From the NCBI GenBank assembly GCA_024235175.1, contig JACKMX010000007.1, positions 124,001 to 188,000 on the forward strand: a DNA stretch of 64,000 bases, in the 5' to 3' direction. The DNA is from Chromatiaceae bacterium. GTDB lineage: Bacteria; Pseudomonadota; Gammaproteobacteria; Chromatiales; Chromatiaceae. The notes under the pieces are model-generated. The model made no database searches. It was not told the origin of the DNA and saw nothing but the letters and a program-made list of their open reading frames with translations. The position numbers were made by a program, and so were the translations under genes. Positions 43,195 through 50,881 of the stretch are shown here, piece after piece. Each line of letters opens with the position of its first letter. Within the stretch, counting starts at the first letter, position 1.

Positions 43195-43867
43195 TTTTGT
43201 TCACCTGCCTGACAGATAATCCGGTAGGTACAGATTCTGTCATATTGACATAGCGCACCACCCGATTCTTGTCGAATCTGGAATCAGATGGAAAAAGTAG
43301 GAACTTTAAGATTACGGAACTGCGGGTCGGTCGGATGAGTTTACCCGAATGTTGCAAAAAATCATCCGTAGCCTGGATGGAGCGAAGCGGAATCCGGGAT
43401 CGGGGCACAAACATAGCCTCTTTTCTACCCGGATTCCGCTTCGCTCCATCCAGGCTACAAATCACTAGTGATTCAACATCACTGGGAGTGAATTTGAGCC
43501 ACGGGTTCGCTGGTACCGATAACGCTTTTTTTCGTAGGGCGAAAATGACTACATGCCCCAATTTTATGCAACTGGTAGGTTTATTCTTCGTGACAAATCA
43601 TTTCCTGATCTGTTTTTCCACATAGATGGCGAGGCTGCGGTTTGAACCCTGGAGCATAACCTGAAATATAAGCGTGGAGACCGATGAACGTATCAGGCGT
43701 TTCCTGACTGCTGGAACAGCACAACAACGTTGGTAATCAATCCCTCTCTATTTTTCGATTAGGTTCAGCGCATGAGTGGGCTCCTACCACAGCCATCGCT
43801 TGGTATAGATGATCGGCCCGCCCGGGAAAAACTTTAGCCTGATTTTTGTTTTGCGCGGGACAGATTC
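43195..43867. other. Intergenic region with a large inverted repeat
   Basis: This stretch between the Ada-type gene and paaX has no credible gene. Its main feature is the 31-bp inverted repeat at 43368-43458. The remainder is ordinary AT-mixed sequence without repeats I can recognise. Confidence 0.5.
43368..43458. repeat. Palindromic repeat with perfect 31-bp arms
   Basis: GTAGCCTGGATGGAGCGAAG (43368 onward, arm to 43398) is followed after a 29-nt loop by its exact complement (43428-43458, ending TCCATCCAGGCTAC). The arms are perfect over 31 bp. This unit (GCCTGGATGGAGCGAAGCGG) is a familiar dispersed palindrome in many Proteobacterial genomes, of the REP/BIME type. It lies between a minus-strand repair gene and paaX. 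Confidence 0.88.
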
Positions 43868-44815
43868 TCAATCAGTCCCGGCGAACCGCCCGCGATGCCT
43901 CGCAACCAGGGAACGAAAGGCACCCTTGCGGTTTTCACCAAGCGAGAGAATCTGCTCATCGGAAGAGGGTTCCACTGCTTTGTAGATGGCTGCACACAAG
44001 CGATGCGCCTCCAGTCCGTTCCAGTCGGGGGGCAGCAGGGGTGTCGGCAGTTCAGGATCGTGCAAAAGAATTCTCCGGTACTGGTGAATCAGCATGATGC
44101 GCAGAACCAGGCAGTGCTCCGGATTCATGTCGTTTGCGCCGATGTTCTGCTGCAGTGCGCGAGCCAGTGGCCGGTAGCGTCTCAGAAAAGCATTGTAGGC
44201 TCTCTCCAGGCGATCGATATCGAAACATTGACGCACCATCTCCCTGGTGCCCAGTCCCTGCGTCTGGTCATGGTTGCTGGCACGCATGATGCTCACCTTG
44301 TCAGCTATATCCAGTGCCTGCATCAGCTGCCAGACAGGTTCCAGAGGTGCGGTCGGATGGCCGTATACATTGGGTGCGATGATGCCGAAACCAAGCCACT
44401 CCATGCGCTTGCGCACTTCAGCCCGTTGCGCCGTGCTGACGCCTCTGGTTCCAGCGAATACCAGGCGCCATTCGCCGTCCCATTCAGGTTCGTTGAAATA
44501 GTAGATACGGCGGTCGAAGCGGTCGACTCTCTGCCGTGTCGAGGTTGTCAGCCGGTAGTAGCTGCGCCGGCCGGCTTTTACCGCTTCCAGAGAGCCTTCC
44601 TGTGACAGACGGTATACCGCGGTGCGCACCAGCCGCTCACTGAGACCGAGCGGCTCAAGCAACCGGGTCAGACTGCCAAGCCATATCTCTCCGCCATAGG
44701 CCTCTACGATATCGCCGAATACCGTTGCGATAAGTGAAGGTGTTTTGCTCGGCGGTTCGTTTCGGAGTTCATTGACAATTGCGTTGCAACGCGATTTAAA
44801 AGAGTGGTTCGGCAC
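43868..44815 (-). CDS. paaX: Phenylacetate pathway regulator PaaX
   Basis: This GntR-like repressor, released by phenylacetyl-CoA, controls paa genes. It has the PaaX winged helix (LIATVFGDIVEAYGGEIWLG, then SERLVRTAVYRLSQEGSLEA) and the large PaaX C-domain (WDGEWRLVFAG). The start is uncertain: GTG at 44815 aligns with known PaaX N-termini, but no good ribosome site is visible and an in-frame TTG at 44854 also exists. It stands alone between the paa genes and the VOC cluster, and could control either. Confidence 0.93.
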   Translation of the reverse strand: MPNHSFKSRCNAIVNELRNEPPSKTPSLIATVFGDIVEAYGGEIWLGSLTRLLEPLGLSERLVRTAVYRLSQEGSLEAVKAGRRSYYRLTTSTRQRVDRFDRRIYYFNEPEWDGEWRLVFAGTRGVSTAQRAEVRKRMEWLGFGIIAPNVYGHPTAPLEPVWQLMQALDIADKVSIMRASNHDQTQGLGTREMVRQCFDIDRLERAYNAFLRRYRPLARALQQNIGANDMNPEHCLVLRIMLIHQYRRILLHDPELPTPLLPPDWNGLEAHRLCAAIYKAVEPSSDEQILSLGENRKGAFRSLVARHRGRFAGTD

Positions 44816-44890
44816 AAGAGGCTGAGAGGTTGGATAAAAATCCAATACTAGCAAATGCCTTTTAGTGAGTCATTTTCCGGTCGCTCAACC

Positions 44891-45057
44891 AACCCGAATC
44901 TTTCATGAATTATGCTTGATTTCGCTTGTCTCTTGATTACACGAGAAATATTTCCTCAGTCGGTCGTAGTCACTGATACGCCTCTCCTTCGGAAATTTCC
45001 TCGTGAAACCAATATACTGCACGATATCGGTGCAAATTCATGAAATCTTCGGGCTAA
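44891..45057 (+). repeat. 167-bp element with terminal inverted repeats, copy 2
   Basis: The element begins AACCCGAATCTTTCATGAAT and ends TTCATGAAATCTTCGGGCTA followed by A. It is the same length as the copy at 17845-18011, in the same orientation, with about 17 differences in 167 positions by eye. It ends 15 nt before the VOC gene start, so it forms that gene's whole leader up to the ribosome site, or supplies its promoter. TATACT near its end is one possible promoter element. Confidence 0.85.
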
Positions 45058-45072
45058 TTCGAGGAGGAACTC

Positions 45073-45618
45073 ATGAAAATCGAAAAAATCCATCATGTCG
45101 CCTACCGCTGCAGAGACGCCAGGGAGACGGTGGAGTGGTACAACAGAAACCTGAAGATGGAGTTTGTGCTGGCTATCGCCGAGGATAGGGTGCCCTCCAC
45201 CCATGAACCCGACCCCTACATGCACGTGTTTCTGGATGCCGGCGGCGGTAATGTGCTGGCCTTCTTCGAGTTGCCCACCAGGCCGGAAATGGGGCGGGAT
45301 CCAAACACACCCGAGTGGGTTCAACATATCGCCTTCAAGGTCAGGGACCGGGAGACGCTGCTGCAGTTCCGGACACACCTGGAATCAAATGGGGTGAAGG
45401 TGCTGGGCGTGACCAACCACTCGATTTTTCACTCTATCTACTTCTTCGATCCCAACGGCCATCGCGTTGAACTGGCCTGTCCTGATCCGGCGGAGAAGGA
45501 GAAGCTGAAACGACTGGATGCGGTCAAATGGGAGATGCTGGAAGAGTGGTCGAGAACAAAAAAAGCCCCGAAACACGCCGCCTGGATGCATCAGGCAGAG
45601 TTTGCCCCAGAGGAATAG
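45073..45618 (+). CDS. VOC superfamily protein, candidate ring-cleavage enzyme
   Basis: This 181-residue single VOC (glyoxalase/extradiol dioxygenase) protein keeps the four metal ligand positions: His8 in IHHVAYRC, Glu66 in AFFEL, His85 in QHIAFKV and Glu133 in HRVELAC. The C-terminal 45 residues are charged and helical. Its function is not proven. It is the first gene of a set with maleylacetoacetate isomerase, an FAH-family hydrolase and acetoacetyl-CoA synthetase, which suggests a catabolic step, perhaps ring cleavage. The GGAGGA ribosome site is strong. The upstream 167-bp element is its leader. Confidence 0.85.
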   Translation: MKIEKIHHVAYRCRDARETVEWYNRNLKMEFVLAIAEDRVPSTHEPDPYMHVFLDAGGGNVLAFFELPTRPEMGRDPNTPEWVQHIAFKVRDRETLLQFRTHLESNGVKVLGVTNHSIFHSIYFFDPNGHRVELACPDPAEKEKLKRLDAVKWEMLEEWSRTKKAPKHAAWMHQAEFAPEE

Positions 45619-45849
45619 TTCCGTTTCCGGAACTGGGTCCTTTACCAGGCGGAAATGTCCACGAATAATACGCTCATAGCGGTTTCCAACGACGCACCGG
45701 CTGGTTTCGGATTGATTGACCACACCTCCGGCCAGGCTGCAGGAAAGTTGATGGCATACAGATCTTTTCCTGCGGGACTCAGCGTCTCCGCGAGTGATAA
45801 TATTTCCTGGAATTTGGGGAGATCCTGGTCCAGGAAGGATAAGCGGTTT

Positions 45850-46494
45850 ATGAAACTCTACAGCTATTTCAGGTCTTCGGCAGCCTACCGGGTACGCATC
45901 GCGCTCAATCTGAAAGGTCTCGATTATGAAATAGTTCCGGTGCATCTGGTGCGGGGCGGCGGGGAGAACAACAGCCCCGACTATCTTGAAATAAACCCTC
46001 TCGCGCTGGTACCGGCGCTGCAGACGCAGGAAGGTCCACTGATTCAGTCGCTGGCAATCCTTGAATACCTTGAGGAGGTCTGTCCGTCACCGGCGCTGCT
46101 GCCTCAGGACCCTGTTGGTCGAGCCCGGGTCAGGGCTATTGCGCAGACGATTGCATCGGAGATTCACCCGCTCAACAACCTGCGCGTGCTCGATTACCTG
46201 GCCGGGAAGATGGGCGCGGATGAATCCGTCAAACTTGCCTGGTACAGTTATTGGATTCATGATGGTTTGAGCGGTATCGAAAAACTGTTGTCCGGTAGTC
46301 CGGCAACGGGCAACTTCTGTCATGGGGACGCACCTTCGTTCGCCGATTGCTGCCTGGTACCCCAGGTTTATAACGCGCGCCGCTTCGATTGTCCGCTGGA
46401 TGCGTTTCCTTTGATTCGAAGTATCGTCGGGCAGTGCGAAACCCTGCCGGCTTTCAGGCGGGCGGCGCCTGAAAATCAACCCGATGCGGAGTAG
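45850..46494 (+). CDS. maiA: Maleylacetoacetate isomerase
   Basis: This 214-residue zeta-class glutathione transferase converts maleylacetoacetate to fumarylacetoacetate using glutathione. The N-terminal thioredoxin-like domain has the catalytic SSAAYRVRIALNLKGL (residues 8-23), followed by LVPALQTQEGPLIQSLAILEYL typical of MaiA. The C-terminal helical domain is complete. The start at 45850 follows GGAAGGA and matches the family; an upstream in-frame Met at 45655 would add 65 unlikely residues. It is 43 nt before the acetoacetyl-CoA synthetase gene. Confidence 0.93.
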   Translation: MKLYSYFRSSAAYRVRIALNLKGLDYEIVPVHLVRGGGENNSPDYLEINPLALVPALQTQEGPLIQSLAILEYLEEVCPSPALLPQDPVGRARVRAIAQTIASEIHPLNNLRVLDYLAGKMGADESVKLAWYSYWIHDGLSGIEKLLSGSPATGNFCHGDAPSFADCCLVPQVYNARRFDCPLDAFPLIRSIVGQCETLPAFRRAAPENQPDAE

Positions 46495-46536
46495 AATCGG
46501 GCGGCAGCAGGCGTAAATCGGAGGAGAGATCGTCCA

Positions 46537-48489
46537 ATGAATCAGCAGCCTCTCTGGCGGCCAAGCGAAAAGCAGATTACAGATGCCAATATGACCGGAT
46601 TCATGCAGCGCGCTTCACGCTACACCGGCCGGGTACTGGATAGCTACGAAGATTTGTGGAGATGGTCGATCGACGATCTTGATGGTTTCTGGTCGTTGAT
46701 GTGGAGCTATGGCAGCGTGCTCGGAGAGAGAAGCTCCGGGGTCGTCGCGGAGGCAGACAGAATGCCCGGTGCCAGTTGGTTTCCGAAGGCGCGCCTGAAT
46801 TACGCGCAGAACCTGCTGCGGCGGCGCGATGAAATGGACGCGCTGGTGTTTTGGGGGGAAGAGAGAGTAAAACGCCGGCTGAGTCACGCGGCGCTTTATG
46901 AGGCCGTATCACGCTGCCGTCAGGCGCTGGTGGAGGCCGGCGTGGAGCAGGGCGACCGGGTTGCCGGTTATCTGCCCAATATGCCCGAAGCGGTCATTGC
47001 CATGCTCGCAGCCGCGTCGCTGGGAGCGGTCTGGTCCTCCGCGTCACCCGATTTCGGCGTGGAAGGGGTGATGGACAGATTCGGGCAGATCGAGCCGAAG
47101 GTGTTGTTCTGTGTCGATGGATACTTCTACAACGGCAAGGTGATCGACTGCATGCCCAAGAACCGGGAGGTGACATCCCGCTTGCCCGGGCTGACGCGCA
47201 GCGTGCTGGTTGACTATACCGATGCAGGCGCCGATGCCGCGCAGCTCACCAGGGGCATCGGTTGGAACGACTTTCTGGCGCCGTTCGATTCAGCAGAAAT
47301 CGAATTTGTGCAACTCGCTTTCGACCACCCGCTGTTCATCATGTTCTCCTCCGGCACCACCGGTGCTCCCAAATGCATTGTCCATTCGGCTGGCGGCACG
47401 CTGCTGCAGCACCTGAAGGAGCATATGCTGCACGCAGACATCAAGCCAAACGACCGCCTCTTCTATTTCACCACATGCGGCTGGATGATGTGGAACTGGC
47501 TGGTCTCCGGACTTGCCAGTGGGGCCACGCTGCTGCTCTACGACGGCAGTCCCTTCGCTGCTGGAAACAACATCCTGTTCGACTTCGCGCAAGCGGAAAA
47601 GATGACCCAGTTCGGCACCTCGGCGAAGTTCATCGAAGCTTGCGGTAAAATCGGGCTGGAGCCGTTCAACACCCACGGTCTGCATGCGCTGCGCGCGCTC
47701 TTCTCCACCGGCAGTCCGCTGGCGCCGGAGGGTTTTCGCTATGTCTACAGCAAGGTGAAAGCGGATCTGCTGCTGGCATCGATCTCCGGCGGCACCGATA
47801 TCATCTCTTGTTTTGCGCTGGGCTGCCCGATTCTTCCGGTGTGGGCTGGCGAGTTGCAATGCCGCGGGTTGGGCATGGCGGTTGACGTCTACGACGAAGC
47901 CGGCCATTCGCTGCAAAGCGGGAAAGGCGAACTGGTCTGCACCCGGCCGTTTCCTTCGATGCCGGTGGGTTTCTGGAACGATCCTGACGGCATGCGGTAC
48001 CGCGCCGCTTACTTCGAGCGTTTTCCGAGGGTCTGGTGCCACGGTGACTTTGTCGAGTTGACCGAACACCGGGGGATGATCATACACGGCCGCTCGGATG
48101 CAACATTGAATCCGGGTGGCGTGCGTATCGGTACCGCTGAGATCTACCGTCAGGTGGAAAAGGTTGACGAGGTGCTCGATTCCGTGGTGATAGGCCAGAA
48201 CTGGGAACAGGATGTGCGTGTGGTGCTGTTCGTTCGTCTGCGGGAGGGTCTCATGCTGGACGAGGCTCTGATTGACCGCATCAAAAATCAGATCCGCAGC
48301 AAGACCACTTCCAGGCATGTGCCTGCCAAAGTGCTGCAGGTGAGCGATATTCCACGCACCAAGAGCGGCAAGATCGTGGAGCTGGCGGTGCGGCAGGTGG
48401 TGCATGGAGAGAAAGTCAGGAACACCGAAAGCCTGGCCAACCCGGAGGCGTTGGAGCTCTACCGTGATCTACCGGAACTGATGTATTAA
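46537..48489 (+). CDS. Acetoacetyl-CoA synthetase
   Basis: This 650-residue AMP-forming ligase activates acetoacetate to acetoacetyl-CoA. The P-loop-like ATP motif is FSSGTTGAPKCIVHSAGG (about residues 271-288), and the adenylate-forming lysine is in PRTKSGKIVELAVR near residue 610. The N-terminus (WRPSEKQITDANMTGFM) is characteristic of acetoacetyl-CoA synthetases rather than acetyl-CoA synthetases. In the cluster it uses acetoacetate released by the FAH-type enzyme. GGAGGAGAG precedes the ATG. A hairpin follows the stop. Confidence 0.94.
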   Translation: MNQQPLWRPSEKQITDANMTGFMQRASRYTGRVLDSYEDLWRWSIDDLDGFWSLMWSYGSVLGERSSGVVAEADRMPGASWFPKARLNYAQNLLRRRDEMDALVFWGEERVKRRLSHAALYEAVSRCRQALVEAGVEQGDRVAGYLPNMPEAVIAMLAAASLGAVWSSASPDFGVEGVMDRFGQIEPKVLFCVDGYFYNGKVIDCMPKNREVTSRLPGLTRSVLVDYTDAGADAAQLTRGIGWNDFLAPFDSAEIEFVQLAFDHPLFIMFSSGTTGAPKCIVHSAGGTLLQHLKEHMLHADIKPNDRLFYFTTCGWMMWNWLVSGLASGATLLLYDGSPFAAGNNILFDFAQAEKMTQFGTSAKFIEACGKIGLEPFNTHGLHALRALFSTGSPLAPEGFRYVYSKVKADLLLASISGGTDIISCFALGCPILPVWAGELQCRGLGMAVDVYDEAGHSLQSGKGELVCTRPFPSMPVGFWNDPDGMRYRAAYFERFPRVWCHGDFVELTEHRGMIIHGRSDATLNPGGVRIGTAEIYRQVEKVDEVLDSVVIGQNWEQDVRVVLFVRLREGLMLDEALIDRIKNQIRSKTTSRHVPAKVLQVSDIPRTKSGKIVELAVRQVVHGEKVRNTESLANPEALELYRDLPELMY

Positions 48490-48510
48490 TAGGGGCCGTA
48501 GCCCAGTTAG

Positions 48511-48537
48511 GGCGGAACTCCGATAGAAGGTTCCGCC
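48511..48537. repeat. 8-bp-stem inverted repeat after the acetoacetyl-CoA synthetase gene
   Basis: GGCGGAAC (48511-48518) and GTTCCGCC (48530-48537) form a perfect 8-bp stem around an 11-nt loop, 21 nt after the synthetase stop. There is no T tract, so it is not a classical terminator. The surrounding GCCCAGTTAGGGCGGAACTC looks like a dispersed palindrome. Confidence 0.6.
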
Positions 48538-48692
48538 AATCGGAACGTGACATTGTATCGGCTGTTTTTTTCGGTGCGATCGTGGGTGACGGAATGGCGG
48601 ATCACCCTGTCGGGCATCCGCCCCACGCAGGAGCAGGTGTCGGTATAGAGAGGCCGTCCATTAGCAAACAGTCAGACGAAGATTCCACCAAA

Positions 48693-49721
48693 TCAGACTG
48701 ATTTCGATCCCTTTCGTTCTTGCGCCACCTCGTTCTCGATGGAGCCGAAAATCGTGGCGCCCGATTCATCCAGCATCTCGATCCGCACCCGGTCGCCATA
48801 GGTCATGAAGGGCGTGGTCGGCTGTCCCTGTTCGATGGTTTCATACATGCGCAGTTCCGCCAGGCAGCAGTAGCCGACACCGCCGTTTTCGATGTTTGAA
48901 CCCCAGAGTCCGCCCTGTTTGTTGGATATGGTGCCGGAGCCGATAATGGTGCCCGCCTCCAGATCGCGGGTTTTGGCCGCATGCGCGATCAGTTGGGCAA
49001 AATCGAAAGTCATATCGACACCTGCATTGGGCGCTCCAAAGGGTTTGTCGTTCAGCCGGACCCGCAGCGGCAGGTGCACCTTATTGTCCCGCCACGCTTC
49101 TCCAAGCTCGTCCGGCGTCACCGCTACCGGTGAGAAGGCGCTGGCCGGTTTGGACTGGAAAAATCCGAATCCCTTGGCCAGCTCAGCGGGAATGAGACCC
49201 CGCAGGGAGACATCGTTGACCAGCATTATGAGACGGATGCATGCCGCGCACTCGGCGGGTGTGGCACCCATGGGAACATCGCCGGTTACCACACCAACCT
49301 CTCCCTCGAAATCTATTCCCCAGGCGTCGGAAGCGACAATCTGTCCATAGGGTCCGATGAAGCCGTCGGAGCCACCCTGATACATAAGGGGGTCGAGATA
49401 AAGTTCAGGTGGAAGCTCCGCACCGCGCGCTTTTCTAACCAGCTCGACGTGGTTGATATAGGCGGAACCGTCTGCCCACTGGTATGCACGCGGCAGCGGT
49501 GAATGGCAGGCTTTCTGGTCGAACGGCAAGGCATGGGTGCTGCTGCGGTCGTTCAGGGAGTCGTACACTTGCCGCAGTCCGGGTTCGCACTCATCCCAAT
49601 CGTCCAGTGCCTGCTGCAGCGTGTCGGCTATCCCGTGCACCCGCTGGCAGAGGGAGAGGTCGCGGTTTACCACGACCAGAGCGCCGTCGCGGCCTCCCGT
49701 TTTCAGTGAGGCGAGTTTCAT
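48693..49721 (-). CDS. Fumarylacetoacetate hydrolase family protein
   Basis: This 342-residue FAH-fold hydrolase could split fumarylacetoacetate to fumarate and acetoacetate or cleave a related diketo acid. It has the FAH core: GPYGQIVASDAWGIDFEGEVGVV with the acidic metal residues near residues 135-155, then RLIMLVNDVSLRGL and GSGTISNKQGG. The start at 49721 (MKLASLKTGGRDGALVVVNR) matches the family; a longer frame upstream overlaps the MBL gene. It lies 10 nt after that gene's stop on the same strand. True substrate is inferred from neighbours. Confidence 0.88.
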   Translation of the reverse strand: MKLASLKTGGRDGALVVVNRDLSLCQRVHGIADTLQQALDDWDECEPGLRQVYDSLNDRSSTHALPFDQKACHSPLPRAYQWADGSAYINHVELVRKARGAELPPELYLDPLMYQGGSDGFIGPYGQIVASDAWGIDFEGEVGVVTGDVPMGATPAECAACIRLIMLVNDVSLRGLIPAELAKGFGFFQSKPASAFSPVAVTPDELGEAWRDNKVHLPLRVRLNDKPFGAPNAGVDMTFDFAQLIAHAAKTRDLEAGTIIGSGTISNKQGGLWGSNIENGGVGYCCLAELRMYETIEQGQPTTPFMTYGDRVRIEMLDESGATIFGSIENEVAQERKGSKSV

Positions 49722-49731
49722 GTTGTTCTCA

Positions 49732-50691
49732 TTAATCCTGCAGCCCGTGCCACATCTCCCTGTCACGCTCGGCGGTCCAGACGCGCGGATCGCGGATGCC
49801 TGATGCTTCATCGTGGGCCCGGGTAACATCGAAAGGCAGGCAGTGCTCGTAGATGAACACCTTATTGAACTTGGGATCCATCACCTTGCGTGCATGCGCC
49901 ATGGTCTGCTTCAGGTTCATTCCCCGAGCAACGGCTTCGCTTGCGCTGTCGTAGAGCGTGGTGACGAAATCTCTGGTATAGGCGATTCCTGCGCTGATCA
50001 TTGCCGGTGTATCCAGTGCGGGACCGCGTCCGGGAATCAGTTTACCGGCATTGAGCGCGGCCAGGTTATCGAGCGTTTGCGGCCACTCGGAGAGATACGC
50101 ATCCCCGGTGTAGCAGGCAGCATCGTATTCCACCAGGTCGCCGGAGTAGAGCACCTCCTCGGCGGGCACCCAGACCAGAGTGTCGCCCTTGGTGTGGCCG
50201 CGCCCGAGCTGCATGATACGGACCTCGAGTCCGCCCAGCCACAGCCTCATCTCGTGCTTGAAGATGAGTGTTGGCCAGGTCAGGCCCGGAACACTCTCCA
50301 CACCCCGGAACAGGCGCGGAAAACGGCCTATTTCAGAGTCCATATCCTGCTGTCCGCGTTCCACGATCAGATCGTAGGTATCCTTGCTGGCGATAATCTG
50401 TTCAAGGCCCTCTTTGCGATATCCAGAGGCACCCAGAACGCGCACCGCGTGGTAGTGAGTGAGAACCACATATTTGATTGGTTTATCTGTTACCTCCCGC
50501 ACCCGCCTGATGACCTCTTGCGCCATTATCGGCGTGGCAGTGGCATCGATGATCATTACAGCGTCGTCGCCGATAATCACACCGGTGTTGGGATCGCCCT
50601 CCGCAGTGTAGGCCCAGCAGTGATCGGAAAGCTGGCTGAACGTGACCTTTTTCTCTTCCAGATCGGCGCTGGACGCAAACTGATTGCTCAT
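49732..50691 (-). CDS. Metallo-beta-lactamase-fold protein with degenerate metal motif
   Basis: This 319-residue MBL-fold protein has the first motif THYHAVR (residues 78-84), in which the usual Asp and third His of HxHxDH are replaced by Val83 and Arg84, and a GRG where GHG is usual. Later metal residues are kept (GRGHTKGD, YSGDLVEY). It may have lost hydrolase activity or use an altered site. The start at 50691 follows GGAG at 6 nt; an upstream in-frame Met at 50736 adds 15 residues. It precedes the FAH gene on the same strand and sits next to the TRAP permease gene. Confidence 0.87.
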   Translation of the reverse strand: MSNQFASSADLEEKKVTFSQLSDHCWAYTAEGDPNTGVIIGDDAVMIIDATATPIMAQEVIRRVREVTDKPIKYVVLTHYHAVRVLGASGYRKEGLEQIIASKDTYDLIVERGQQDMDSEIGRFPRLFRGVESVPGLTWPTLIFKHEMRLWLGGLEVRIMQLGRGHTKGDTLVWVPAEEVLYSGDLVEYDAACYTGDAYLSEWPQTLDNLAALNAGKLIPGRGPALDTPAMISAGIAYTRDFVTTLYDSASEAVARGMNLKQTMAHARKVMDPKFNKVFIYEHCLPFDVTRAHDEASGIRDPRVWTAERDREMWHGLQD

Positions 50692-50881
50692 CTGTGACTC
50701 CGTCTGTTCTGTCCACGAAAGGTGCAAAAGTAACATATGACCTGCGCGGCCCGCTAAATCGATTGCAAATCATCTGCAGGTCATGCGGATGGAGAATGCA
50801 GATCCATGGCGCTTCGTGATGCTCCGGCTCCGTCCTGTAGAGTAGGATACAGCTGCCAAAAAATGATAGTTGCCGGGTGTC

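Noticed and set aside
45655..45849. An N-terminal extension of MaiA from an upstream ATG
   Set aside because: The 65 extra residues do not fit the family, and the ATG at 45850 has a good ribosome site at the expected N-terminus.
47290..48405. A 371-codon minus-strand open frame inside the acetoacetyl-CoA synthetase gene
   Set aside because: Antisense to a gene with intact motifs; low-complexity composition and no ribosome site.
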